Part shown: in pieces, positions 31,941 to 43,088 of the stretch | How positions within the stretch are numbered: the first letter of the stretch is position 1 | Layout of the letters: each line of letters begins with the position of its first letter | Source of the DNA: Persicaria tinctoria | Taxonomy: Eukaryota; Streptophyta; Magnoliopsida; Caryophyllales; Polygonaceae | Length of the DNA: 64,000 nt | Direction: 5' to 3' | Assembly (NCBI GenBank): GCA_037127255.1 | Contig: JBANSL010000009.1 | Coordinates: 23,400,475 to 23,464,474, forward strand | The notes under the pieces: model-generated | The model's database searches: none | Told to the model about the DNA's origin: nothing | What the model saw: only the letters and a program-made list of their open reading frames with translations | Translations under genes and position numbers: made by a program

Positions 31941-33309
31941 CTCAAAGCAACAAACAAAGAACTATGTAAAAGTTAGAAAAATAAAAACAACCTCACAAGT
32001 GTTTCGCTCACACTCCCTCTCTAATTGGTATGTCACGCTTGTTGGGGCAATCCGCTTTGGGCAAATCAACACTCAAGCAAAGACTTAGCAATACAAGGTA
32101 AGAGATCAAGAGAATGGAAAGAAACAAACAACCGAAAAAAAAACCAACAGGACAAAAGTATCGAGTCGGTAGGACAAAGTATCGAGTCGGTAGTTTCACA
32201 ACAGAAGCAAAGTATGGACTCGGTATTCCAAGGTATCGACTCGGTATGTGGGGTATCGACTCGGTATGTTAGGGTATCGACTCGGTACAGGTTTCCAGCA
32301 CTGGACACACACACAACACTGCACTCGACAGGGGTCAAGAGCAACTCGATATGGACTCAAAAACACTCGATCAAGGGATCAAGCACTTGACAATGCTGAA
32401 TAACAAAGAAAATAAAAGAAAGCTTGGAAATTTACCTCTTTTGATTGAAAACCTTTAAGTTAGGATGTTGTAGTTGCAGGGTAGGGTTTCAATTTTTGTG
32501 GAGGTGTATGTGTTTAGGATAGGGTATGTCGATTAGGGCTGAGAAAAGGGTTCACCAATTGTCCTTGGGAGCTTTCTTGCACTAGATCAAACAAACACTT
32601 TCCTCTTTTTTTTTTTTTTTGACTTACTCTTACCCCTAGTGAATTTTATCCTCCTAGGTCCAAGTTTTAATGTGATTTTCGAAACTGATTTTTTTTTTTT
32701 TTTTTTTTATACTAATGCAAGAAAGACTCTAAGAACGTATATAGGACTCGAAAATTTAATGATAATGGTGAAAAGATAATAAAATTCAGCCCTAATGCAA
32801 ATATATAGATAGAATGGCTATTTTAGGAAATAGGATATATCTGTGCCTTTTGTGATAGTTGATAGATATAATGGAAATTAATATCCAACAACTTATAAAA
32901 TCTGATTTTAGGCAATTGATAAATGGAATTAGATAAAAGATAAATCAAAATTCCAAAGATAGAATAGATAAACAAAAGGATAGTAAAGATAGAACAAACT
33001 AGGTTTTTATCTTTTGTGGTATGTGATGTCGACCAAGCTGTGACTATGGGGACAAGGGTAATGCCGCCGGCTTAGGTGCTGCACAAGGGGAATTGCGCAC
33101 CACTTTGGTCGACTCCACGGTCTCGGCTAGGCTTTGTGTTTAAGCTATGCAACCACAAACGATCACAAACTCAAGATTAGTAATATAATCAACAAGAATG
33201 CAAGAAGTAAATAACCTAAACAAGAAAAGGACTCTTTTTTGTGGATTTTGTGTTTAGAAGAGAAAAAGACTCAATCTTGATGTCGGAAACCAAAGCTCTG
33301 ATACCAATT
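31941..33309 (-). other. LARD-B 5' leader and PBS, non-coding
   Basis: PBS at about 33295-33307. The motif array at 32155-32350 is made of TATCGACTCGGTA-like units, a variant of the GTCGAG arrays elsewhere. Poly(T) runs lie at 32607-32621 and 32688-32707. The A/T-rich stretch 32750-33000 shows nothing further. Confidence 0.7.
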
Positions 33310-34466
33310 TGATACGGGGTTAGCCGTGGGTTGGTCCGATCTTCGACAACAAGCAAGAACTAAAGGAAAGACTCAACAAGACGACTCAAGATCTACAAGA
33401 AACAATCAAGAATGATCAAGATTCCAACAAGAACTCAAGAAACGCAGCAAGAATAAACAAGAAGACGCAAGAACTTAATCAAGATGATCAAGATCTTTCA
33501 AGAACGCAGCAAGAGCACCAAGAACAAGACTGATCTTGATGTCGACAATAACAAGAACAACAAAGACTCGATAAAGATAGATAAAGACTCGAAATTCAAG
33601 AACAAGAATGGAAAGACACGACCTGATAGGGACTGAGTCGATCTATGCAGAACAAGATAAAGACCCCAGGCCTCCTCAGAGGGTAGGAACCAATACCAAT
33701 GACTACACAACCCGCCTCTACAACCCTACACAATCAAGCGGACAACTTGAAGCACCAGAAGGGGGCTTGTGGATACTAGATTCACCAAGTCTTGCGAAGT
33801 TGATGAACGGCAAAGCAAACCAAGCTAGATCTAACCAATTCGATGATCAACGAGCACAACTCTAGTTGGATCAACAAGACACTCCATGTGTTTCACACAA
33901 TTTGAGAGATCTAAATTCTATTCATAATGTTCTTATTGAATTACAATAGGAGAACTCGGAATATATAGGCCACGCAGGGCTGTTGGGCCGAGTTAGATGA
34001 TAGAATAAGATAAAACTAACATCTAATGGAAATAATAAAAATAACCTTAACGTTTCCTAAAATAACTTAAGTATAAGAAATACTAAATAGGAAATAAATA
34101 TAATGTTCCAAAACTTAACAAAATCCCGTCAAAACCAGCAGCAGCTCAAAGAATGTGGATTTCGGCCAAGCTATAGGACGAATCTGGAAAAACCTTCAAC
34201 AGCAAAGTTGTAGATCTCTTCGTCCTCGTTCCAACAAGGTATGGCACGCCTCAATCCGATAAATATTGAATCCGTACGACCCATTTTACAGAGACGTCGA
34301 AAAGCTGTCAAACTTCTGAACGAGAGTCTAAAACGTGATTAATCCAAGCTTGCACCTTTGGAGCATCTCCCATGGTGGAGCCTTCTTCTTCCTCTTGAGG
34401 ACGACTTCCTTCTCACGAGCTCGAATCATAGGTGTGTCCGGAGGTGTCTTGGATGGTCCTGCATCA
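33310..34466 (-). repeat. LARD-B 5' LTR
   Basis: 1157 bp, the same length as the 3' LTR and differing at only a few bases (for example ACCTTAACG versus ACCTTAAAG). Confidence 0.92.
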
Positions 34467-34755
34467 CTTCCGGGCTTCCGGAAACCGCTCCTTCCTTAAG
34501 TGCACCCATACAAGATCTCCAGGCTGAAATGTGACCAAGCGACGTCCCTTGTTGGCCTTGTTATCATTTTGTTCAACCTTTAGCTTCAACTTCTCACGAG
34601 TTCGTTCATGCAGCTCCTTAATGAACTCGAGATGCTTACCTGCCTCAAATGACTCTTTGTCTCTCATAGGATATGGAGTAAGATCAAAAGGGGTTAGTGG
34701 ATTAACACCATACACACATTCAAATGGAGTGAGTTTAGTAGCCGAATGCATGGTT
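34467..34755 (-). pseudogene. Gypsy D pol fragment (right part), ends in satellite
   Basis: Encodes HSATKLTPFECVYGVNPLTP and the following integrase C-terminal region (QPGDLVWVHLRKERFP), continuous in sense with 29953 and below. At 34751-34755 the sequence changes to satellite over a GGTT shared by both, so the 5' part of the element was lost by a deletion or end-joining event. Confidence 0.82.
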
Positions 34756-34866
34756 TTATTAAACATTTGTTAGTTACTTATATGATTTTTCCTGAAAACA
34801 TACTCTTATAGTATTCTAATAAGAATTTAGTAGTTAATATAAGGTTTTACTGAACATTTGTTAGTT
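34752..34866 (+). repeat. Satellite block
   Basis: About one and a quarter monomers, ending TGAACATTTGTTAGTT at the L1-8 junction (34866/34867). Confidence 0.9.
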
Positions 34867-35134
34867 CTGAATAGGTAAATATATAGCTGGGGCGGTTTAA
34901 AACCACCAAAACACGAGTTACAAAAGTTGTAAGACCAAACCATGGGTCTTACGTAAGAGGGTGTATACCCAAAAGTCCCCCCCTATGCCCACCAAAGAAC
35001 ATCTATGATAGCTCAAAAGAGTCACAACCTAACCAAAATCCCACCAAATGTAACCACTGTCACAAACACAACCTAATTACCCAATACCATCCGTACTACA
35101 CATAAATAAAATCTGACTCCTACTATCTCCCCCC
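34867..35134 (-). mobile_element. L1-8: LINE 3' UTR fragment
   Basis: Standard 3' terminus (CTGAATAGGTAAATATATAG on the plus strand) and hairpin GTAAGACC/GGTCTTAC (34929-34952), then about 180 bp of 3' UTR with no coding part. It joins a tRNA-like segment at 35135. Confidence 0.82.
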
Positions 35135-35230
35135 CTGAATTGGTAAATAAAGAGCGGCCATTCCGGGGTTCGAACCGGGGACCCATGACTATTATCCACA
35201 AGTCCTTTCCGGTGAGCCATTCCGGAATGG
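35135..35230 (-). repeat. tRNA-related SINE-like segment with a LINE 3' tail
   Basis: On the minus strand: CCATTCCGG (35230-35222 region) and its complement CCGGAATGG (to about 35158) close a tRNA-like unit. Inside are an A-box-like TGGCTCACCGG (35219-35209) and a perfect B-box GGTTCGAACCC-type match (35176-35166), about 40 bp apart as in Pol III promoters. The segment ends in ATTTACCAATTCAG, identical to the 3' end of the LINE L1-9 (35361) over 15 bp. It is not a working tRNA: the cloverleaf is poor. It may be a SINE, or a LINE/tRNA template-switch product. Confidence 0.5.
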
Positions 35231-35360
35231 TTATGTGATTTTTCCTCCCCCGCCGCTCCAGCCTTTCCATGTTATGTGATTTTTCCTCAAAACATACTCT
35301 AATAGTATTCTAATAAGAATTTAGTAGTTATGTAAAGGTTTTATTGAACATTTGTTTGTT
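35230..35360 (+). repeat. Disturbed satellite with 18-bp direct repeat and GC-rich filler
   Basis: GTTATGTGATTTTTCCTC occurs at 35230-35247 and 35271-35288, separated by 23 bp of GC-rich sequence of unknown origin. Ordinary satellite then runs to 35360, ending TTTGTTTGTT (variant). Confidence 0.8.
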
Positions 35361-35574
35361 CTGAATTGGTAAATATATAGATGTGGTGGTTAAACCAAAG
35401 AAAATACAAAAGAAGAGTACAACCAAACAAAGGGTTCTACTCGTAAAAACCAAACAAGGAACGGGGGCTAAACATGGGTGCCCAGAAGCAAAATGGGAAC
35501 CCAGACTAAAATAACCAATCTACCCCAATCTATACCAAAAGTATTCCTATCCCTCTATCCCTCACAGAACATAC
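35361..35574 (-). mobile_element. L1-9: LINE 3' UTR copy with variant-matched TSD
   Basis: 3' terminus CTGAATTGGTAAATATATAG; hairpin GTACAACC/GGTTCTAC with one mismatch (35417-35440); about 210 bp of 3' UTR only. Both flanks have TTTGTTTGTT (35351-35360 and 35575-35584) instead of the common TTTGTTAGTT, supporting a true target duplication. Confidence 0.85.
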
Positions 35575-36129
35575 TTTGTTTGTTACTTACATCGGTTTTC
35601 CTCAAAACATACTTTTATTGTATTCTAACAACAATTTCTTAGTTAATATAAGGTTTTATTAAACATTTGTTAGTTACTTATATGATTGTTCCTCCAAAGA
35701 TACTCTTATAGTATTCTAATAAGAATTTAGTAGTTAATATAAAGTTTTATTAAACATTTGTTATTACTTATATGAGATTTCGTTAAAGCATACTCTTATA
35801 GTATTCTAATATGAATTTAGTAGTTAATATAAGGTTTTATTAAACATTTGTTAGTTACTTATATGATTTTCCCTCAAAACATACTCATATAGTATTCTAA
35901 TATGAATTTAGTAGTTTATATAAGGTTTTATTAACCATTTACTATTTACTTATATGATTTTTCCTCAAAACATACTCTTATAGTATTCTAATAAGAATTT
36001 AGTAGTTAATATGAGGTTTTATTGAACATTTGTTAGTTACTTACATGAGTTTTCTTCAAAACATACTCTTATTGTATTCTAACAATAATTTATTAGTTTA
36101 TATAAGGTTTTATTAAACATTTCTTAGTT
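35575..36129 (+). repeat. Satellite block
   Basis: About six monomers, mostly type A in the middle, with B types at each end. One monomer is shortened (TTTGTTATTACTTATATGAG near 35757). It ends AAACATTTCTTAGTT at the L1-5 junction. Confidence 0.9.
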
Positions 36130-36348
36130 CTGAAGAAGTAAATATATAGCTATGGTTATAAATAACCAATTACAAAAAGGTAAGACCAAACGACGGATCT
36201 TACGTAAGAAAGGTGCCAAAAAACTATACCCACCTCTAATATCCCCCCAATACAACGCAAAAACATGCTATCCCCTCTTCACTCACAGCAGTAACCCCCC
36301 AAATACAACCATGTGTTGCCACTGACCCCCAACAGATCCTAAGGCAAG

Positions 36349-39300
36349 CTACAACAACAGTCGATCCGTACCCACCACACGACTTGTGTTTCTTCCTATG
36401 GTGAGACGGGATCGACAACTCTCAATAATCTGTATTGCACACCTAGGGATATCAAAAGCCTCTTGCCTAAATACTAATCTGTTTCGCGCTAGCCATGTGA
36501 AATAAATGAGCGCTTCGAAGCTCGGAAGCTTCGTCTGAAATACCTTCTTCCTCCTAGCCTTCGGAGTGGTTTCCGCAAACCAGTTTAGCCATTCTGAGAT
36601 GGATCCCAATCTACAGCCAATCCCATTCCAGGTAAAAACAATCCTTTGCACTTCATTGATGATGGGGCAAGCGAACCATAAATGCTCAGCTGTCTCAATA
36701 GCCCCTTTACAGAGCGCACAAGTTGCCACATCGTCTCCCATCCAATGTTTAGCCACGTTCCCAGTTTGCATACGATTTTTAGCTGCGAGCCAAGTAACAA
36801 ACGCCCACTTCCTGCATTGTGGGCGCTCCCAAATCACCTCGCCCCAGCTGAATTCAGGTCCTCGATGTCGTAACAAATCATATAGCTTTGTAGAAGAGAT
36901 CCCGCCATTATCAGCCGCTACACCGTCCAGCCGAGGGACAAGATCCTCCCCATCCAGAATCAAGCTTCGTATCTCCCCTTTCACATTCAAAACAACCTTC
37001 CATAACCAGGGATCGTGCAAACGAGCTGTAGCATCCCACCAGTTTCCATCCCTCACATGATTAGATGAGCACCATCTCAGTCATATGCTCGGTTTTTGCT
37101 GCACCAAATCCCCCCATAGCTTGGCGAATATGCTCTTGTTCCAAGCCTGTAGTTCTCGAATGCCTAGTCCCCCCTCTACGGTCGGCCTGGTGCATTCATT
37201 CCAGGCAACCAGATGGCGTTTGCCTTCTAGATTCCCATTCCATAGGAACCGTTTCATCATCGAGTCAATGTGATCAATTACCCCTTTTGGCAAGAGAATA
37301 CTCTGGCTCCAGAAAGTACTCACCCCTGCACAGACATACTTAATCAATTGTAGCCTACCTGCAAAGGAGAGTTTCCTCGACGCCCATGTGTGGATAACTC
37401 CGCTTATTTTATCATACAGCGCCTCATATTCATTCACTCTGATCCTTCTAGAACTCAGCGGCATCCCCAAATATTTAACAGGCAGATCTCCTATAGTAAA
37501 CCCCAGCTGTCGGACTATGTCTTCGGCAACCTCTTCCGAGCACCCAGCCAGGTACACTGTACTTTTGTCCACATTCACACGGAGGCCAGAAATTTCAAAG
37601 AAACGTTCAAGACATTCCTTGATCACCTTGACAGATCTGGTGTCCCCATGGCAGAAAATCAATAGGTCATCAGCAAAGGCGAGATGGACAAGCTGCATAC
37701 TTTTGCACTTCGGATGAAACTTGAAATCTGGCTTAGCAGCTGCTCGGTGTAGCATCCTACTGAGAATTTCCATGCATAGGACAAACAAATAGGGGGAGAG
37801 AGGACCCCCTATCTTAGCCCACGCCTACCAGGAAAGAAGCCTTCCGGAGCACCATTGATTAGGATAGAAAACATAGGAGTGGTTACGCATTCCATTATCA
37901 AGCTTACCATGGTATCCGGCAGCTTCAAATACAACAATGATTCCCTTACAAAATCCCAACTGAGGTAGTCGTATGCTTTTTGCAAGTCGACTTTTATCGT
38001 GCATCGTGGAGAGCCCCTTTTCGTGCCATACCCATAGACAATTTCAGTAGCTACAGTTGTGTTGTGTACAAGAGAACGACCGGGTATGAAGGCGCCCTGA
38101 CTGTCCAAGATAACCCCACTCAACAGATTCTTGAGTCTCCCGGCAAAAATTTTGGTGACCACTTTTAGTATCGTGTTACAACATGAGATCGGCCTTAGAT
38201 CTTTCACTAACGTGGGATTTTTAACTTTCGAAATGAGGGAGATGAAGGTTGCGTTGAACTGTTTTAGCAGTTTCCCATGTCGGAATATCTCCCTAATTGC
38301 TTCACATGTATCCACTCCCAATATATTCCAAGCGTCCTTGAAGAACTGGATTCCGAATCCGTCTGGGCCTGGCGATTTATTCGCTCCTATAGACCACATC
38401 TTCTTCCTTATTTCATCATAGCTGGGCAGATTACAAAGGCTGGTTGTGTGCTCGGATTCAAAGCATTCTCCAGGAACCAGATCAAGCATACCCCTATTCG
38501 CAGCTTTGGATGACAGAAGTTCAGTAAAGAACCCCAAAATATGCCCTCTAATTTGCTCTTCATCTTCCATTTCTTTCCCAGCATGGTCCCTCATAATAAG
38601 GATAGAGTTTCTAGCCTGTTGTTCCTTAACACTTCGATGGAACATCGATGAGGTTTCCTCTCCCATGGTCAGCCAATGGAGCTTTGATTTCTGAGCTGAT
38701 AAACTCAGCAGCCGGCTTATGTTCTTCCTTAGCTCCGTTTCAGCGGCAGCAATGGCATTACCAAGTATCTCATTATCCATATCAGATCTGATCGGTATCT
38801 GTAATTCATGCAGTGAGCCTTTATTGAGCTTGATGACGGTTTGAAGTTCAGGGAACCGTGCTTTATCCCAAGGCTTGAGTGCTTCTTTGACATTCTTTAA
38901 TTTCTTAGCTAGTTTGAATTGCTTGGATCCCTTCATATCTTCAGTCCACGCTGCTCTCACTATAGCTTCAAACTCTCGTTCTTTTCCCCAGAAATGTTTA
39001 TACTTAAACGGATATCTTCATTTGCAAGCTTCATTTTTAAGAATAACCACCGCTGGGGAATGATCCATGACACCTGGAGTGTCAAAGAAAGCCTTAGAAT
39101 TATCAAATCTGTCCATCCATTCATCATTGACCAGTAGTACTCTATCCAATTTCCTCTCCAATCGGGCTTCTCCTTTTCGCTTATTGTTCCAGGTTAGTAG
39201 CGCTCCAGTGAACGGGAGATGAAAGATATTACAATCTTCCATGACTGACAGCAGTTCAGAGAATTCGTCTCCCTGGCCTCGTGTACATGGCCACTTTTCT

Positions 39301-39752
39301 TCCGGTTTCAAAATGCAGTTTAGATCCCCGAGGACCACCCATGGGACTGTAATTTGGGTTGCCAGCCCCCTCAAGTCATGCCAGAGGGCAATTCTATCTG
39401 ATTTTACATTATGAGCATAGACTAGTGTGGCTGCAAACAAGAATTTCTTATCAAGCGATTCAACCATACAATGAATATACTGATCATCCACCCTCACTAT
39501 TTCAACTCTGAAAACTTGTGGGTTCCATGTGAGCCATATCCGACCCTTAGCATCCACTTTGCTATTTTCACAAATATCCCAGTCTTTCATCAATCGCCCC
39601 TTTACTTCTTCAAAATTCTTTTGGACCAGTTTGGTTTCTAATAGCCCTATAAGACTGATTTCATTATCAAAACAATAACTAGTTACTATATTATTCTTTA
39701 CGGGATCCTTAATTCCCGCTATGTTCCAAGATGCAATTTTCAGCTTATCCAT
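36349..39752 (-). pseudogene. L1-5 ORF2 (endonuclease-RT-zf-RVT), several stops
   Basis: Starts MDKLKIASWNIAGIKDP at 39752. Stops or shifts: Arg to TGA before RYPFK near 39018; Gln to TAG plus a lost base at RGLRQGDP near 37809; Trp to TGA near 37081. Between them the reading is good: GDLNCI, SPGPDGFG, RPISCCN, GAFIPGRS, KVDLQKAYDYL, FADD, and the zinc motif CALCKGAIETAEHLWFAC. The endonuclease His is altered (MDHSPAV instead of SDHSPAV: Ser to Met before the conserved Asp-His). Confidence 0.88.
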
Positions 39753-39782
39753 TCAAACCTTTCTGGTGAGTGCTACCCTCAC
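39745..39782 (-). promoter_or_regulatory. ORF1/ORF2 coupling site (L1-5)
   Basis: Stem-loop GTGAG-7 nt-CTCAC at 39766-39782, a 13-nt spacer, and ATGGATAA at 39752-39745. Confidence 0.6.
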
Positions 39783-40362
39783 TATCTCGTCCCTGATACA
39801 CATTTTCGTTCAAAAGCTCTTCAATACATTCATCTCCCTCAGACTGAGTAAGGATTGCAAACACTGACTGGGTCACAAGTGGAGAGCCTTTATCAACTCC
39901 TTTCCCCTTATCAGTGGATGCTTTAGGAGATCGTCCGCTTTTCCTCCCCAAGACCTTACTCCATCTATCCTGATTTTCCACATAAGTCGGTTCTGGCTTT
40001 TGGATTTCACGGTTTGCACTACGAGTATCTGCAACTGACTTAGCACCGGCAGCGAATTCATTTACATGGTTCACATCCCTGGAGATAACTGATAAGGTAT
40101 TTGCATTCAGACCTTCACCAACCACATTTAAAGTTGTACTTGCTTTCAAATCATTTATAACCTTTGCTGTGTAATCTGAAATACCAACAGGAACCCAAAC
40201 AACATTATTCCTGTTTTTCTCCACCCAAATGCCTTGCCTTGATTCATTAACTCGACCAGAGCCAACACCAGCCGCAAATAATGGTCTGTGCTCAGTCTTC
40301 CTGACCTGCTGTCGACTCTGCTGTGAACGATTAGCACACCAGGTTTCAGAGTGACCGAATTG
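39745..40362 (-). pseudogene. L1-5 ORF1 C-terminal part
   Basis: Starts inside the CCHC knuckle (FGHSETWC) at the truncation point and runs open to a TAA at 39745, about 205 codons. The region is a Ser/Asn/Lys-rich tail with VWVPVGISDYT, shared with L1-6 (ISDHTLQ). The DUF4283-like domain and start are lost. Confidence 0.8.
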
Positions 40363-40877
40363 GATACTCCACTTCTTTCGCCTTAGCTAGGAGAATCTGG
40401 TGAGAACTAGCCATGTTTGAACCAATAGCGAGCTTTTTCTTTTGCTTTCTTCTCTCCAAGTTAGCTACATGATCAGCAACAATCTCATGAGGGGTCATAG
40501 GATGAAGTGTAATTTTCTTACCTTCCATTTGGAATGTGTGCTCATTGGTGACTCCATTATGGATAACACCACGATCATATTTCCACGATCTCCCTAAAAG
40601 AAGGTGACACGCTGTCATGGGAAGAATATCACAAAGGATCTCATCTTTATACCCTCCAATTGCAAATGCAATCATGGCTTGCTTATCAACTCTTAGAGGT
40701 GCCTTGGAATTTAGCCAATTCAAGGTGTATGGTTGCGGATGGGGGCTGCATTTGAGGTTGAACCTATCTACAACCTCTTGATCAATAAGATTACAACAAG
40801 ATCCTCCATCAACTATAACACTACATACCTTGTCTTTGATGAGACATCGAGCATGGAAGAGGCTCTCTCTTTGAGTG
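40363..40877 (-). pseudogene. Gypsy aspartic protease fragment
   Basis: Minus-strand frame with VIVDGGSCCNLI (the Asp protease active-site block, in the D-G-G form seen in plant gypsy elements), LPMTACHLLLGRSW and a Lys-rich linker. This part of a gag-pol polyprotein matures the proteins. Gag and everything after the linker are missing. On its right it abuts the start of an LTR in the opposite orientation; on its left it is fused to L1-5 ORF1. It is a relic of an autonomous gypsy element. Confidence 0.82.
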
Positions 40878-41783
40878 TGATGCGGGACCATCCAAGACAC
40901 CTTCGGATGATGTCCTTCTCAAGAGGAAGAAGAAGGCTCTACCATGGGAGAAGGTCCAAAGGAGCAAGCTTGACCATCGTGACGTTTACATTCGTTCAGG
41001 ACATTTGACAGCTTTTCGACGTCTCTGTAAAATGGGTCGTACGGTTTCAATATTTATCGGATTGAGGCGTGTCATACCTTGTTGGAACGAGGACGAAAAG
41101 ATCTACAACTTTGCTGTTGAAGGTTTTTCCAGATTCGACCTAGAGGTTGGCCGAAATCCACATTCTTTGAGCTGTCACTGGTTTTGACGGGATTTTGTTA
41201 AGTTTTGGAACATTATATTTATTTCCTATTTTAGTATTTTATTTACTTAAGTTATTTTAGGAAACTTTAATGTTATTTTAATTAATTCCTATAGTTGTTA
41301 GTTTTATTAAAATCAGCCCATTCGGCCCTAGTTAGGTCTATATAAGCCGAATGCCTCCTTTGTGATTCACGTTGAAATTTATAGAAAAGCTCTCTTTTTG
41401 TGTGAAACACAATGAGTGGTTTTCGATTGAATAGAGATGTGCTCTTCAATTGCAAATATTGGTATTGATCTAGCTTGGTTTGCTTTGCCGTTCATCAACT
41501 TCGCAAGACTTGGTGATCCGAGTATCCACAAACCCCCTCCTTGTGCCTCCAAGTTGTCCGCTTGGTTGTGTAGGGTTGCAGAGGCGGGTTATATAGTCAT
41601 TGGTATTGGTTCCTACCTTCTACGGAAGTCTGGGGTCTCTATCTTGTTCTATATAGATCGACTCAGTCCTTATCAGGTCGTGTCTTTCAATTCTTGTCTG
41701 TTATTTTCGAGTCTTGCATTGTTCTTTGTCGAGTCTTTCATTCTTGCTGCGTTTCTTTCATTCTTGTTGAGTCTTGTTCTATA
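40878..41783 (+). repeat. Gypsy LTR fragment, 3'-truncated, plus orientation
   Basis: Starts at an intact TGATGCGGGACCATCCAAG and stops about 41783 in GTCTTGTTCTATAT, where satellite resumes; the ACCCCGTATCA end is missing. The other truncated LTR (21083-22062) has the opposite end missing and is of the same subfamily. Confidence 0.85.
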
Positions 41784-42091
41784 TAGTTAATATAAGGTTT
41801 TATTAAACATTTGTTCGTTACTTATGTGATTTTTCCTCAAAACATACTCTTATAGTATTCTAATAAGAATTTAGTAGTTAATATAAAGTTTTATTAAACA
41901 TTTGTAGTTACTTATATGAGATTTCCTTAAAGCATACTCTTATAGTATTCTAATATGAATTTAGTAGTTAATATAAGGTTATATTAAACTTTTGTTAGTT
42001 ACTTATATGATTTTCCTCAAAACATACTCTTATAGTATTCTAATATGAATTTAGTTGTTAATATAAGGTTTTATTGAATATTTGTTTAGTT
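41784..42091 (+). repeat. Satellite block
   Basis: About three and a half monomers, all close to type A. It ends TTGAATATTTGTTTAGTT at the L1-10 junction. Confidence 0.9.
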
Positions 42092-42731
42092 CTGAATAGG
42101 TGAATATATAGCTATGGTTGTGAAACCAACGTACAAAAGGGTGAGACCAAACAGAGGGTCTCACGTAAGAAGGGTCACAAAAAACTATATCCAAAACCCC
42201 TTCTATACCCAACACTTTTCTTAACCTGCTATAACCCCACACCAGCTAACTTTCACAACCCACGCCCACACCCAACGTCTACCATCTAAACCAACACAGC
42301 CCCTACCCTATTGGCCCCGTCGAGCCCCTCTATCCATGGTATTTGCACTTTTCACCAAGGATAGTCGGGATCGACAGCTAGAAATAATAAGGGCAGCACA
42401 TCGATTAACATCAAACGTTTCCCGATTGTAAACTAGTTTGTTTCGGGTTAGCCAAGTATAATAAATAAGGGCTTGGAAGCTAAGAAGCTTCATCTGGTAT
42501 ATTGGCTTCCTCCTCCTCGTGCTGGTCACGGAACCAAACCAGTGGAGCCATTCGTCCACTGTGTCAAAGCGGCATCCAATCCCACTCCAGCCGAACACAA
42601 TCTGTTGGACCTCTCTAATAATCGGATAGGCAAACCACAAGTGGTCAACTGTCTCCTCGGCATCCTGGCATAGTGCACATAAAGCTACTTCATCCCCCAT
42701 CCAATGTTTAGCAACACTCCCTGTTTGTATA
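42092..42731 (-). mobile_element. L1-10: 5'-truncated LINE fragment
   Basis: Standard 3' terminus, hairpin GTGAGACC/GGTCTCAC (42141-42164), and an ORF2 C-terminal fragment (42308-42731) with CALCQDAEETVDHLWFAY, where the last zinc Cys is replaced by Tyr. At about 42731 it joins satellite directly at ACTTACATCAG, without a second copy of the target sequence. Confidence 0.87.
42308..42731 (-). pseudogene. L1-10 ORF2 C-terminal fragment
   Basis: About 140 codons, open, starting within GSVAKHWMGDEVA and ending MDRGARRGQ. It is the zf-RVT region only; the upstream residues in the frame are satellite-derived. Confidence 0.8.
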
Positions 42732-43088
42732 CTTACATCAGTTTTCCTCAAAACATACTCTAATTGTATTCTAACAACAATTTGTTAGTTAATATAAGGA
42801 TTTATTAAACATTTGTTAGTTAAGTATATTAATTTTCCTTAAAACATACTCTTATAGTATTCTAATAAGAATTTAGTAGTTAATATAAAGTTTTATTAAA
42901 CATTTGTACTTATATGAGATTTCCTTAAAACATACTCTTATAGTATTCTAATATGAATTTAGTAGTTAATATAAGGTTTTTTAAACATTTGTTAGTTACT
43001 TATATGATTTTTCCTCAAAACATACTCTTATAGTATTCTAATAAGAATTTGGTAGTTAATATAAGATTTTATTGAACATTTGTAAGTT
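42732..43088 (+). repeat. Satellite block
   Basis: About four monomers, one shortened. It ends TTGAACATTTGTAAGTT (43072-43088), the left TSD of L1-6, with the variant GTAAGTT. Confidence 0.9.

Larger units (their letters stand above)
29954..34466 (-). mobile_element. LARD-B: non-autonomous Ty3/gypsy derivative, 4.5 kb, TSD CTTCC
   Basis: The LTRs 29954-31110 and 33310-34466 are both 1157 bp, in direct orientation and nearly identical. CTTCC flanks both sides (29949-29953 and 34467-34471). It has a polypurine tract next to the left LTR, a PBS next to the right LTR, and a single ORF (30972-31940). It is a sister of LARD-A, with longer LTRs, and is inserted in gypsy D. Confidence 0.93.
36130..40362 (-). 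mobile_element. L1-5: LINE, 5' end lost at a gypsy junction
   Basis: 3' terminus at 36130 on satellite at the standard position. The 3' UTR hairpin at 36180-36203 (GTAAGACC/GGATCTTAC) has a bulge. ORF2 is complete but broken, and ORF1 keeps only the part after the CCHC knuckle. It is cut at about 40362, where gypsy protease sequence begins. Confidence 0.9.

Noticed and set aside
35135..35230. Functional tRNA gene
   Set aside because: A- and B-box motifs fit, but the T-arm and anticodon arm do not form a normal cloverleaf, and the 3' end runs into a LINE tail.
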